NCBI GenBank assembly: GCA_947683625.1
Contig: CANTUR010000111.1
Span: forward strand, 124,001-188,000
Source: Mallotus nudiflorus
Taxonomy: Eukaryota; Streptophyta; Magnoliopsida; Malpighiales; Euphorbiaceae
Direction of reading: 5' to 3'
DNA: 64,000 bases
How positions within the stretch are numbered: the stretch's first letter is position 1; every line of letters starts with the position of its first letter. The position numbers and the translations under genes were made by a program. Below the pieces are notes generated by a model. That model saw only the letters and a list, made by a program, of their open reading frames with translations. It did not search any database and was not told the DNA's origin. Shown in pieces: positions 22,857 to 33,440 of this stretch.

Positions 22857-24175
22857 ACAATTTTCCTTGATGTGTTTTCATATTCTAATATTGTTGTATG
22901 ATCTTTTCATTGTCTATGCTATCTAACACATCTTGTTCTTTATAAGTATCCATACAATCATTCAACTAATCATCTCATATATGATTGCATAGCCTGTTCT
23001 TTATGATGGTTATAGCTAAAAAATTCCTTTCCACACTTGCAGTCGCAACTAGTAAAATCAAAGCTAAGTCCAAAAGTAGATACACCAATGGATAAACAAT
23101 ATGCTTCACAGTCTCTACTAATTTTTTAAAGAGATCACTAATCCCTTTTATTTCTAAAAATCTACTATCTGATCACACATCAACTATATAGTTCTCAAGT
23201 TGATAATCAAGTGCCATCAACTCCACTGAAGAAAATTCACTTGGATAAAGTCAAGCAAGTTGGATCAATTTTTACTTATTAAAAGCAATAAATGACTCTC
23301 CAGGGCTAAAGCACGCATCACTAAGTAATAACTCAATGTTTACCTTTGTGAAGAAATTATTAAGCTCTTAAAGTTATATATCAGTCACTTGATAAAATGT
23401 TTCAACTTGAAAGTGAAGAAAGTTTGTAATTTGTGCACTTTTACCCCTTGATCTCCCTTGAGGAACAAACATGCCATCCATATTTGGAGTAATAATATTA
23501 TGTTATTGATAAGATAAGGAAACCTCTTTAAGCAAAGAATTCCACCCATTATCTCTCATTGCTTGTAAATGTTGCTTGCACACTACAACTAATGCCATTA
23601 AATTTATAATATCTAGATCCTTCCTTTATAGAGACTAAGACAAATCATTAGTTACTCTTACTATATTTTTCATTAAGTGTAAGTTGAAGACAAAGTCAAA
23701 TGATTGTATAGAGTTTAATAATACACATGCTTCAACTCGCTGCTTTGAAGTCAACCCATTGTCTTCCATAATTTCAAGCAAATCAATGATAGCATAAAAT
23801 ATATCAATCAACTAAAGTAATGAATTATAGTGTGAAACCCAATGAGTATCTCCTGCTCTTTTCAAAGAAGTCTCTTGATTTAACCTACACCTAGTATAAA
23901 TTTCACCATTTTTTATTACTTCCAAAATCATACTAACCTATTTTTCTTGAAGAGCATCTCGACTTTTACATGAACCTCCAACCATATTTAATAAGTTAGT
24001 GGCCAAAGAAAAGAGCAAAGTAACTTAGACATATTTTTTGGCAATAGTTACAAGTGCCAATTGAAGTTAGTACATATAACGATGAACATAAAAAGCACAT
24101 CCATTCCCTTTTAAAATTAAACTTTTAAGGCCATTAAATTCACCTTGCGTGTTACTAGCCCCATTATAACCTTCC
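22857..24175 (-). pseudogene. hAT-like transposase (TTF/DUF4371, ZMYM1-like), C-terminal part
   Basis: This is the downstream half of a hAT-superfamily transposase pseudogene on the minus strand. It opens at 24170 with GYNGASNTQGEFNGLKSL, the catalytic-region signature of the DUF4371 family, followed by the conserved Cys/His region (AFYVHRYMY, where the usual H has decayed). Motifs such as RAGDTHWVSHYNSL at about 23850 and the C-terminal dimerisation region at about 22900-23070 (LALILLVATASVERNFLAI, then IKNRLCN) complete the picture. It has at least ten stops. The N-terminal half is at 51369-52365, on the far side of element C; the frame is continuous across the insertion target GGAAG. Confidence 0.85.
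24171..24175. repeat. Target-site duplication CTTCC of element C, left copy
   Basis: CTTCC occurs here and again at 51369-51373, exactly outside the two LTRs of element C. With one copy removed, the transposase reading frame joins without a gap. Confidence 0.93.
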
Positions 24176-26008
24176 TGTGGACAGTATCAGTTTGATCGGC
24201 CCACCACAAAAGTCCGATGATGAGAAAATTTGAGTTTTGAATGCAAGGGGAGCCCAAGACTTCTGTAAAATTGACTTTGAAAGCTAAAACACCAAGCCAA
24301 GCCCAAACACTAAAGCCAAGCCCACAAATACCATATGTAAGCCCATAGCACTAAGCTTGAGCCCAGCCCGTCACCTCTTGACCTAAGGTCCTGACTTGGC
24401 CCAAGTGAAGAGGCTATCACCTTAACAAAGAGGCGATGCGTCTTCACCTGAAGCATCGGTGAGGCAACACCTCATTGAAAAGGCACTACCTCTTCATACC
24501 CACTCTCTGCAGCATTAAATGCCATTAATGGTAGTGGTTGGAAGCCCACTTTCTAAGATTTGGTCATTTTTTTACATAAAAGAAAAGGAAAAAAGGTAGG
24601 AGAGAGCCTTGGTAATGAATAAAGGCAACGAGAGAGGGTTACAATGGGTTTTTAGAAATTTAAAAAAGGAGAAAATAGAATGGGATTTAAAAGGGAATAT
24701 GGGGGCAAAGTGCGAGAGGTTGGCAAAAAGGTTGGCTGGTTGTTGAAAAAAATTGGGGGAATCAGGAAAAATGTTTGGAAAAAAGAGAGCAAAAAGAGAT
24801 AGAGATAAAAGAAAAGAAAGAAAGGGGAAATAATAAGGGGAAGGGACTTGATTCTTGAGAAGAAGAGGGGACCTCCTTACATTCAAGGCCACTCCTCCAT
24901 CAACCATGCTCTGAGGGCTTAGTTAGGACCAGTAGCTCATCCAAGATAGTGAGTCCCCTCATTTCTAAGTTTTGAACTCTTTATCTTCATTATAAGTGAT
25001 GTATTATTATTGTTTTATGTGTTTTCTTGAACCATATTACTTATTTAAAGTTATAGAGAAGCATGGTTGCATGAGATGTTGAATATTGACTGTTGGTACT
25101 TATATGTTGGTGTCTATTTCTCATTTATGTGCTTAATTATCACATTTCTTAAGATTCAATAAATGTAGGTAGTGCCTACCTCTATTGATGAGGCAACGCC
25201 TCTTTGTGAGGAGGCGATAAGATGTCGTCTCCTAGTCAGGAGGTGGCGCCACTTTGAAGAGGTGTCACCCCTTTGACAAAATCTTGCCTATTCGTAGCTC
25301 TATTTTCATTTAGTATTTTGCATGTTTGACATGATTTCTATGATTAATTTGTTATATTTCTTAAGAATATGCATGATTCCTATGTTAATCGATATTGTTC
25401 CTATATTATTTTCTTTTTTTGTATTATTTAGTGGACTATTTTATAAGTTTATTATCATTTATTTTTGTGCATACTATTTGTTGATGATTTGTAAATATTA
25501 TTATTATTGTTGTATATAATTAACTTGTATGTGTTGCACGAATTATTTGGTGAGTTTTAATCACTAGATGTTTGCTTTATTTATCTTTTTTTTAAAGTAT
25601 TAATTTGCATAATTAATTAATTTATTTTTGGTTATGTATGGTTTATTTTTTGTATTTTTATGCTTATTTACACCACAAAATTATAATCCTTAATCCCTTT
25701 CCCCTTTTTATTTGGAATGAATGGTTGTAAATTATTTTTATTTATTTTATTTATTTATTTGTGATTGAATGCTGGGAAAATAATTTGCAAAAGCCTATAC
25801 CTAATTTGCAAACCCGATCTTTGATGACAGCTTCTAAGAACCTCAATGGAATCTAGTTATTGTATAGTGTGTCCTGGCTTTCATCTGCATGGTGACTCTA
25901 TCTCCATTTTAGGCCCCAAGCCCAATATATATTTCTTAGTGAGCCTCGAGCTTGCACAATGTCGTGGTCACTAACACTTGGGCAGGCGACTAAACCCCAC
26001 CGCCTATA
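24176..26008 (+). repeat. 5' LTR of element C
   Basis: This 1833-bp LTR begins TGTGGACAGTATCAG and ends GCCTATA. It is about 160 bp shorter than the 3' LTR, mainly because the segment corresponding to about 50990-51140 is missing near 25780. Two clusters of self-complementary GAGGCGAT/ACCTC words lie at about 24405-24500 and 25165-25275. The minus-strand frame 24572-24907 is an antisense reading of a purine-rich LTR stretch and is not taken as a gene. Confidence 0.92.
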
Positions 26009-26009
26009 G

Positions 26010-26027
26010 TGGTGACTCCACTAAGGA
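26010..26027 (+). promoter_or_regulatory. Primer-binding site of element C
   Basis: TGGTGACTCCACTAAGGA follows the 5' LTR by one base. It resembles the TGGCGACTCCGCTGGGGA-type site that precedes gag in Tat/Ogre elements (reported there as tRNA-Arg type). The differences are mostly C-to-T or G-to-A. The tRNA identity is tentative. Confidence 0.6.
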
Positions 26028-26878
26028 TAGAGAAACTGATTCCAAGTGTTCTATAATTTATCATATTTGATTATTTCTTTATTTTAATTTGCAAATTTTG
26101 CATTAATTACATGTTTCCACACAATGCACTCTAAGTCCCAAATAAACCAACAATAATCTTTGCTTCGCTGCCTATATTTCATTTAAACATGGTGGTGAGG
26201 TATTTAATTATTGTCACTCATAGCATGTACCTATCTGCATCGTACAAAGCCTTAAGTGTGGAGATGTAATGGATGTATATAGTTGTGGGTGCTGAAGCTT
26301 ATTACCCAAGACTCAACTCATGTAATGACTTAGCAATTTCCACTAGGATTTTCCCAAATGCATGTATTTTATGCCATATGGTAATCCTCTGAATAAGTTC
26401 CAAGCTCATTACAAAATAAGCCTTGACAAGACAGTCCTTTCATGCCTATTATTAGCCCATTTCAAAGGGATCATGACTGGATGGGACTTTGATATCATTC
26501 TGGCACATTTAAAATGGACATTGAATTATTTGGAGGAAGTGCCACTTGTTTGTACCAACTTGAGAGTTATCTTGCATTCATTAGTTTTATTATCCCCCAT
26601 TGATAATTAAAACCTAGAATAAAAATCCTAGGACAAGGAACTTGCCATTGAACATGTGTGTGGGAGAAATAAAGGTGGAGATACAGTTTAAGAGCTTTTT
26701 TGGTTATACGTGCATATATGTTTTTTTCTTTTCCTTTTTACCATTAGGTTTGCATGTTATGCATACACGCCATGTATATTTCTAATGCTCAATGATTATA
26801 GATAAAGATCCATAATAGTCTTCTAGTTGGAAGTGATCTGACACCAATACCCTATTTAGAATCCGTAGAGAGATTAAG
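26028..26878 (+). other. Leader of element C with a possible ORF1 relic
   Basis: This is the untranslated leader between primer site and gag. It contains one 82-codon open frame at 26362-26610 (starts MYFMPYGNPLNKF) with ordinary amino-acid composition. Ogre elements are known to carry an extra ORF1 in just this position, so it could be a remnant of one; I recognise no domain and cannot confirm it. Confidence 0.4.
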
Positions 26879-28365
26879 ATGGTAGAATTTAATGTTGAAG
26901 CCTTCAAGGAATAGTTGAAAGTTGAAATGGCTGAACAAACCAATGCAATTATGAGAGAAATTATAGGGTAAATGATGGGTACATCTAAAGGGGAACCACC
27001 AGCACCCCAACCACTAGCACCTTAACCTCGACCTTTTGATTTAGATGCCGAGATTCTTGAGAGGCAAGACGTAGAATATGATCAACAGACAGTGTTGGTA
27101 GAACCTATTATCCATCAGAACGAAGATGCCCTGGGAAATGTGGAGAAGCTGGATTGGGCTAAGGACCTTGTCAAGTCTATGGCTCAAATGCAACTAATAA
27201 TGAAGGAAAAAGGGATCGATGCCCCAATGAGCTATTTCGAGCTAAGCCTAGATAAGGATGATGATCCCTTGCCATAGTAGTTCAAGTTTCCTGACATAAA
27301 GAAGTTCACTAGCACAGAGGACCCCTACCTCTATATAAAGTAGTATGTGACCCAAATGAAGATGGTTGAACTAACTAAAGCACAAATTATGAAGCAATTC
27401 CCATTGTCTTTGGAAGGAGCACCCATCAAATGGTATTATGCTCTAGAATCCCGTGTTCAAACTGATTGGGAGGAACTATACATTTCATTTATCAAGTAAT
27501 ATAGTCTTAATATTCAGATGGAGGCTTGTCTAAGAGACTTGCAGAATGTGAAGTGGAAGTTCAATGAATCCTTTGTAGATTATTTGGTTAGGTGGAGAGC
27601 AAAATTAGAATAGATGAAGCAATGACATGTGGAATCTGATCAACTAGTAATAGCCATGGCTGGACATGTACTCCCACTCTCCAAGAAGATGAGGGATTTA
27701 GGGATTTAAAACTTTGAAGATTTTTACAGATTTGAAGTACGTAAAGAATCAGACCTTGCATAAGAAAAGAAGTTCTTCAGTGGAATATGCATGAGCAAAG
27801 AAGGGTTTGGATATGGCAGCGGAGTTGGTCAAGCAATAATGTACAAATCAATGCAGTTAGGCAGTCCTGAAGTTTTTCTAATTCGAGAAGACCCCTCTCT
27901 AAAGTCCTGGAAAAGCTAATTGAGAATAACCTTCTATAACCCTTAACTAAATGGCCTCCTTTCCTAAATGCCGACCCAAAGCTATACTTCAAGTACAACC
28001 AGAACATCGAGCATGATACAGAAAGTTATACTTGCCTAAAATATGAGATTCAAGATTTTATCAGTTCAGGAAAAATAACCAACCCAAAAACTAGAAAATC
28101 AAACACCTAAAATAACCTTTACCCAATTACCAAAATGTACCACCACCAAATTCTCGTATCTTGATGATTAACATGGACCTAATAGAGGAATAAGTTATTA
28201 ATTCCTTTGTTGATTTCATACCTACCCCACCAAAACTAGAACCAAAAGACCTAAATTTAAGGCAGTAGGCCATTAAGTCTCATGTAAATGTGCTTGATAT
28301 CTGGAGTTTTGATTATGAAGAGGGAGAAGCAGTTAATCTACGAAAGAACATTTAGAGGACAATAA
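26879..28365 (+). pseudogene. Gag of element C
   Basis: The frame starts at ATG 26879 (MVEFNVEAFKE) and is broken by many TAG stops. Its gag core is at about 27280-27760: FPDIKKFTSTEDPYLYIK, then KQFPLSLEGAPIKWYYALE, and a helix-rich part ending in MAGHVLPLSKKM. A zinc-finger remnant with an EIQDFISSGKI tail is at about 28000-28080; this tail is characteristic of Tat/Ogre gag, but the metal-binding Cys residues are mostly lost. The sequence between about 28280 and 28400 passes abruptly from gag-like to RNase H, showing that protease, RT and the start of RNase H are deleted. Confidence 0.8.
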
Positions 28366-28399
28366 CACAATCCATTAAGAAGTCAGAGGAGAGGGGAGA

Positions 28400-28770
28400 G
28401 TTGAGCATGTCGTATATTATTTAAGTAAGAAGCTTCTACCCTATGAAACCAATTATAGTCTAGTAGAAAGAACTTGTTTGGCTATGATTTGGGCAACAAA
28501 GAGGTTATGACATTACTTCTAGTCCTATAGGATTCAAACAGTTTCTAAGCATGATCCCCTTAGATATCTCCAACAGACTCCTTCACTAATATGAAAATTA
28601 GCCAGATGGTTAGTCCTACTAACTAAATTCGATATAGACTATGTTACTAAAAAGTGATAAAAGGAAGAGCCATGGCAGACTTCTTGGCCTAAAATCCAGT
28701 AGATGATGAACAAGAATAGGAGTTAGAATTTTTGGATGAACACCTAGGGGCAATAGAAATCCAGACTTGG
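28400..28770 (+). pseudogene. End of the RT-linked RNase H of element C
   Basis: In frame from about 28405: EHVVYYLSKKLLPYETNY, then SLVERTCLAMIWATKRL and SKHDPLRYLQQTPSL, the terminal RNase H and connection segments of Tat pol. The sequence KLARWLVLLTKFDIDYVTKK and the degenerate ADFLA motif follow near 28600-28690. The upstream half of the domain, with its catalytic Asp, is missing because of the deletion. Several TAG/TGA codons interrupt it. Confidence 0.78.
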
Positions 28771-29180
28771 AAAATGTACTTTGACGGAGTAGTGAACAAT
28801 AGAGGGGTAGGCATTAGCATGATTTTAGTCTCTAGAAGGAGAAGTAATCCTGATGGAAAAAAGGATGGACTTCAAGGTCACCAATAACCATGCCCCGAAT
28901 ATGAAGCGTGCATTTTTTATTTGGAAGCACTCAGGAATGTAGGGGCATAAGAGGTGATAGTGTATAGGGATTTAATGCTAGTAGTAAAGTAGATTGCTAA
29001 GGAATGGGAAGTGAGGGAAGATAAGCTAAAGCTATATTTGGTTTATTCAGCAATGATCCTATTGTCCTTCATGTAATATATATTTATACACTTACCCTGA
29101 GAGGAGAATCAGATGGTAAATGCATTGGCTACCCTGGCTTCAATATGGGAAGGAGGCAAACGAGCAGAAGTGAAGCCTCT
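28771..29180 (+). pseudogene. Second, additional RNase H (aRNH) of element C
   Basis: A second RNase H-like domain follows the first: WKMYFDGVVNNRGVGIS at about 28770-28820 (first catalytic Asp retained), EYEACI near 28900 (Glu retained), and VYRDLMLVV near 28960 (Asp retained, the preceding Gly changed to Arg). It ends with ENQMVNALATLAS near 29110-29140. An extra RNase H placed between the RT-linked one and integrase is the defining acquisition of the Tat lineage. It is broken by a frameshift near 28840 and by stops. Confidence 0.8.
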
Positions 29181-29229
29181 TATCTTAGTATGGGCCCGAA
29201 TTCCTTGCTATGAGGATATCATAATAATA

Positions 29230-30475
29230 TCAATCGTCCTAGCAGAGAAGCCTTAGTTTTATAATTTTCAATTGTATCTTGAGCTAGGAAAATTCCCAAA
29301 GGAAGCAGATAGAAAAGATAGAATGTCACTAAGGATGTTATCTCAGTAGTTCATTAGCCATAACAGGATGTTGTACAAAAGGATGCAAGTTGGAGTACAC
29401 ATAAGATTCATTGATAAGGGTAAGGCATAAAAAATCATGGAAGCCATTCATAAGGGTGTGCGTGGGCCACATATGAATGGAACAGTCCTCGCTAAAAAGA
29501 TAACCCATCAAGGGTACTTCTGGCTAACCATGGAGGCAGATTGTGTGAAGTATGTAAAAAAATGCCACAATTGCCAAGTATATGGCGCTGTGAGCCACCT
29601 GCCTTCTATGGAACTTTAGGGAGTATGGGGAATTGACATTATTGGAGAGATAAGGTCAAAAGCATCCAACAAACATCGTTATATCATAATGGCAATCAAC
29701 TATTTCTTTAAACGGGTAGAAGCAGAATCATTCACCATTGTAGGGGCAAAATAGAAGGCCAGGTTCATAGAGAAGAATATAATTTTCCCGTATGGGTTGC
29801 CTTATCAAGTCATCACTAATAATGGTGTTCAATTTAAGGCAGAAATGACCACTCCATTAGAAGAATATAAGATTAAGCATCATAGATCATCCCCTTATAG
29901 ACCACAGCAAAATGAAGGCATAGAAGCAGCAAATAAGAATGTGAAAAGAATTTTGGCCAAGATATTGGACAATTACAAAGACTGGGCATGTTACCTATAG
30001 TTTGCATTATGGGGATACAGAACCACTGCTAGAACATCAATAGAGCCACTCTGTATTCGTTGGTATATAGATGTGAAGCTATATTGCCAATTGAGGTCAA
30101 AATTTAGTCACTAAAGGTTCTCCTAGACTCTAAAATCCATGAGTATTAGTGGGTAGAAAGTCGATTGGCATAACTAACCTTATTGGATGAGAAGAGAATG
30201 AAGGCTATATATCACTCTCAGTTGTACCATAAAAGGATAGCCTGAGCTTATAATAAGAAGATTAAGCTAGGTAAGATAAAAGAGGGTGACTTGGTCTGAA
30301 AACTCACTAGGCTAGTCATGATTGATTCATAGGGGAAGTTCAAATTGAACTGGGAAGGTCCTTACCAAGTGAAGAAGTTGTTTCCAAAAAGGGCTACTAT
30401 TTTGTTTGACTTAGAGGGAAGTGAATTAAGAGAGCCCATTAATATGGGCAAGCCCAAGAAATACTTTATGTAAAG
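29230..30475 (+). pseudogene. Integrase of element C
   Basis: The zinc-binding domain is open at 29437-29619, with HKGVRGPHMNGTVLAKK and CHNCQVYG forming the HHCC site. The core has its first Asp in GIDIIGE (near 29630). The second catalytic position reads ITNNGVQF near 29813, where the family has Asp in place of the first Asn. The Glu is kept in NEGIEAANKNVK near 29920. The C-terminal part (FKLNWEGPYQVKK near 30340) is recognisable, and the frame fades at about 30475. The Asp-to-Asn change alone would abolish strand transfer. Stops are almost all TAG. Confidence 0.85.
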
Positions 30476-30865
30476 TCTCTTTAGGGAGAAAACCTTAAAA
30501 GAGGCTGCCTAGGCAAAAGTTAGAGACAAAAAAAGGAAAAAGCAAAAATTCCTATTAGATTGAAAACCTAAAAAGGCAGTCTAGGCAAAAGTAAAAGACA
30601 TGTAAAAAGAAAGAGAGAGAAAAGAAAAAATAATTAGTTGGAAAACTTAAAAGGGCAAGCCAATTAATGATAGGAGATATGTAAGAAGCAAAATTGTATA
30701 TTCACATTGTGTTAAATTAAATGGAATGAATTGCCTTTATTATTGCAAACATTGCATGAAATGCTTATTACACATATGTCTAACTCAAAATGAAATCTCA
30801 TTCGACAAATAAAGTACATAAAAAGACTAAGTTTCATAAATTGATCTAATATCATATGCTTCTCT
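30476..30865. other. Post-integrase linker of element C
   Basis: Two related purine-rich blocks, AAAACCTTAAAAGAGGCTGCC and AAAACCTAAAAAGGCAGTC with GGCAAAAGT(A/T)A(A/G)AGACA, lie at about 30490-30600. A third partial copy (GAAAACTTAAAAGGGCAAGCC) is at about 30640. Repeated blocks of this kind follow integrase in other Tat elements. No frame is recognised. Confidence 0.5.
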
Positions 30866-30869
30866 TCTA

Positions 30870-32080
30870 ACTTGCTTGGGCACTCGATGCTTTTAATGCC
30901 ATTGTCCTTCTATTTCTTATAAATTCATCCTTTTTTACTTATTGTAGTTGAACCCATGCTTTGTACTGGTCATTGGTAAACTGATCTCCATTATAGTCAA
31001 TGAACCTTTAAATGATCCTCCAAGGCCAAGTAGCAACTAGGTTATCCAGAAAGTTCTAAGAAAGATGCCCTGGTTCAAACTTATGCACGAGTTCCATAAT
31101 CCACTATTTTCATCCATATTGTCTACAAAGTCGAGCCAGATTATAAAAGGTGGCAAAATGACAGCCGACCAAAGGAATGCAATAGGTGTACGACCGGAAG
31201 GTCACATGCTATAGTCTCCACCATGGGCACATTCATAAAATTAAAGTATCAGGGAATGTAGATAAATAGTTATGGGTATCCTTTGGGACAAGATGAAGTC
31301 TCTTAGTGCAACAGTGTTTAGCCTTGTATTGAGTAATATCCCTGGGTAGTTCGAGCAACCTCAGCTTTTGCTGTAACCAAGCCTATAAAATTGACAAATG
31401 GGTAAGAATAATGGAAAGAAAAAAGTGGTAAGAGGAAGAAGAGACTCACCTCCAATAGAAATGGACTCCTAGAGAATCTCCTAGTCTCAAAAAGTTATCA
31501 AGTCTGATAATGGTATTAGCCAAAATGATAGGGAAAGGGTTTAGTCCACTCTCCACTTGGTCCAGAACATGCATGGTCTTCAAGTAGTTACCAGAAGGGG
31601 AGACCAATAAGAACCGAGCATATAAGTAGAATGCCATCATCCAACGCTAAGGAACCTTCCCACTGTCTACAACCGCTACTGTCTATACAAAAGGGGTAAG
31701 TAGGATTTCATTGCTGAAAATGTAACAAAGAGAGGATTGAGGGGACATATTGAATAATCTAGCCATTTGGTATTGGATGGTGTGCAAATCCAAGATTATG
31801 ACTAGAGGAATGACAATCTGTCAAGCGGAATCCACTTGAGAGCCCAAGATAGCTTCAAATTCCTCTAGCAGGGTGCAAATCTCCATTGTGTTGAACTAAA
31901 AAATATATTTTTTAGGATCCAAAAACTAAGCAAGAACATGGAGAAGTGAGAAGTTGATATTTTTAGCATGCAAAAATCAGAAGGCGGATAGGTGAAATGA
32001 CTATATTCTAGCCCATGACCCACCATCCAGACTTTTTAGAATCAGTTTTAGTTATTTCAAGCTTCTTTCAGTCATGGTTG
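30870..32080 (-). pseudogene. Antisense gene 2 of element C, DUF7745-like (tentative)
   Basis: On the minus strand, opposite to gag-pol, a frame begins near MEICTLLEEFEAILGS (about 31880), passes MMAFYLYARFLLVSPSGNYL (31640-31580) and ANTIIRLDNFLRLGDSL, and reaches a GT donor in TTGGAG/GTGAGT at 31449. A 67-bp candidate intron ends at TTTATAG/GC (31383), and the frame then continues with CTKRLHLVPKD and PLVGCHFATFYNLARLCRQYG. The order (a TLEEF-like start, then an 'ILAET/ILANT' segment, and a 'VG...YNPALALRQFG'-like end) resembles the DUF7745 family of plant retroelement-associated proteins. Stops are present, and the family call is by eye only. Confidence 0.5.
31383..31449 (-). other. Candidate GT-AG intron in antisense gene 2
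   Basis: The minus strand reads TTGGAG/GTGAGTCTC at the donor (31449) and TCAATTTTATAG/GCTTGG at the acceptor (31383). It is 67 bp long and T-rich near the acceptor. It separates two stretches of coding-like sequence. Confidence 0.55.
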
Positions 32081-32604
32081 GGGATCTTAATGTTGTCTAG
32101 GAAAGAAGAATAGAGGGAAGTGGCAATGAAGATATTAGGGATTTTGAAGAAGATTTGGAAGTTTTTATAGCTACGGGACAAGGGTGTGGAGGTGATCACC
32201 TCTATAATTAGGTGACACCTCTATAAGATGAGGCAAATCACCTATCACCTATCACCTCATCATATAGAGTCAATGCCCTTTTAAAGAGGTGACGCCTCTA
32301 TGACTGGCAAAACATATCTTCACATTCCTGGAAATTTTCTAAGTTATATATAAAGAGTCAAAATAGGGCATTTCAGAGATAAAAGGGCTTCATTGATTCA
32401 AAATTTTGCCAAAGATTCTCAGCGCAAAATATGAAGGCATAAAAAATTAATCAAATTAATTTATCAATCTAGATAGTAGGAGGACAATAATGTAAAGCCT
32501 TTAATGTTTCTAGACAAGGACACCCCTATGCTAATAAAAATCTATAGAGGGTCCTCTCTACTTATCACTATCAGACTCATCAGCCTCCTTATCAGCTTGC
32601 TTGT
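32081..32604. other. Spacer between antisense genes with GAGG/CCTC modules
   Basis: At about 32185-32310 the DNA is filled with self-complementary words such as GAGGTGATCACCTC, GGTGACACCTC and GAGGTGACGCCTC, the same family as in the LTRs of element C and in intron 1 of the antisense PMD gene. The remainder has no recognisable content. Confidence 0.7.
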
Positions 32605-33435
32605 CTACAGGTCATCAATCAGCTTGTACGGAGAGGCATTAGTGGGATCGATCCCGTTATCCTTACTGCTATCCTTTGACCCCTCATCAGTTGCCCCTTC
32701 CTCCTCATTGCCCTCGACTTGAGGAGCGGCGAGCTATCACTCTAAAGCAGTGATCCTAGCCTGGCTAGCCTCATCTTGATCATGTCGAAGCACAATAAGA
32801 GGTAAGAAATCATGACATCATGAATACATGTAGAAATAGAGCATATTTTATATGTACCTTCCACTACTACGTCACCTACATTATGAAATCCCTATGAGCC
32901 TCAACCACCTAGTAACTCTCCTTGGTCTCGAGGTATTTGTTTCGTTGATGCTGTTAGAACTAATCATGTGTTATAAGACTCGAGAATGCAATTATGAAAG
33001 AAGAAAACTTATATGGGTAGTAGCCTCTAGGAGGAATGCTAGCTCCAGGGTCATATCTAGCATCATAAACTAATGAGAGAGCTCACAAGAAGGCACCCAG
33101 TAGTAAGTCAGCAGATTAGGTGTAGCAGTGAGTCTACCGACCACCACTTAGGGTCAAAGACTGGAAAGGTCTGATGAGGAGGGTGCCTTAAAAGAAGAGC
33201 CCTCACCATTAGGAATGATACGAGGATAATGATGAGGCCTCTCCTGTATAGAGGGCCTAGAGCGAGGAGCAGGTGCCCTAGGAGTAGCCTAAAAGATGAA
33301 AAATAAGTTAGAGAATGACCTTTGTAAGTAAATATAAAATAAATAGGATAAAACATTACATGCTCACCTAAAGTGCAGGCTCAGGAAGAGGCACTTGCTG
33401 CAGAAGATAAGCCTATGTAAAGTCCATATAGTGAG
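32605..33435 (-). pseudogene. Antisense PMD gene of element C, 3' part
   Basis: This is the downstream end of the antisense plant-mobile-domain gene, left of Athila F. From the insertion target at 33436 it reads through to a donor GTGAGC at 33367; a 79-bp candidate intron (33367-33289, acceptor CATCTTTTAG/GC) follows. The later exon sequence is rich in Pro, Arg, Ser and acidic residues (APRSRPSIQERPHHY near 33250; QVEGNEEGATDEGSKDSS near 32690) and ends at a TAG at 32605-32607. A possible further donor, GGAAG/GTACAT, lies at about 32855, but its acceptor is not clear. The low-complexity, charged tail is usual for proteins of this type. Confidence 0.55.
33289..33367 (-). other. Candidate GT-AG intron in antisense PMD gene
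   Basis: Donor CACTTTAG/GTGAGC at 33367 and acceptor TTCATCTTTTAG/GC at 33289, minus strand, 79 bp. It fits plant intron consensus and is AT-rich compared with its flanks. Confidence 0.55.
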
Positions 33436-33440
33436 ACTTC
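33436..33440. repeat. Target-site duplication ACTTC of Athila F, left copy
   Basis: ACTTC abuts the left LTR and is found again at 46448-46452 against the right LTR. The duplication is perfect. Confidence 0.95.

Noticed and set aside
24572..24907. 111-codon antisense frame in the 5' LTR of element C
   Set aside because: It is a Phe/Leu/Ser-rich reading of a purine-rich LTR stretch; the equivalent stretch in the 3' LTR (49772-50110) does not keep it.
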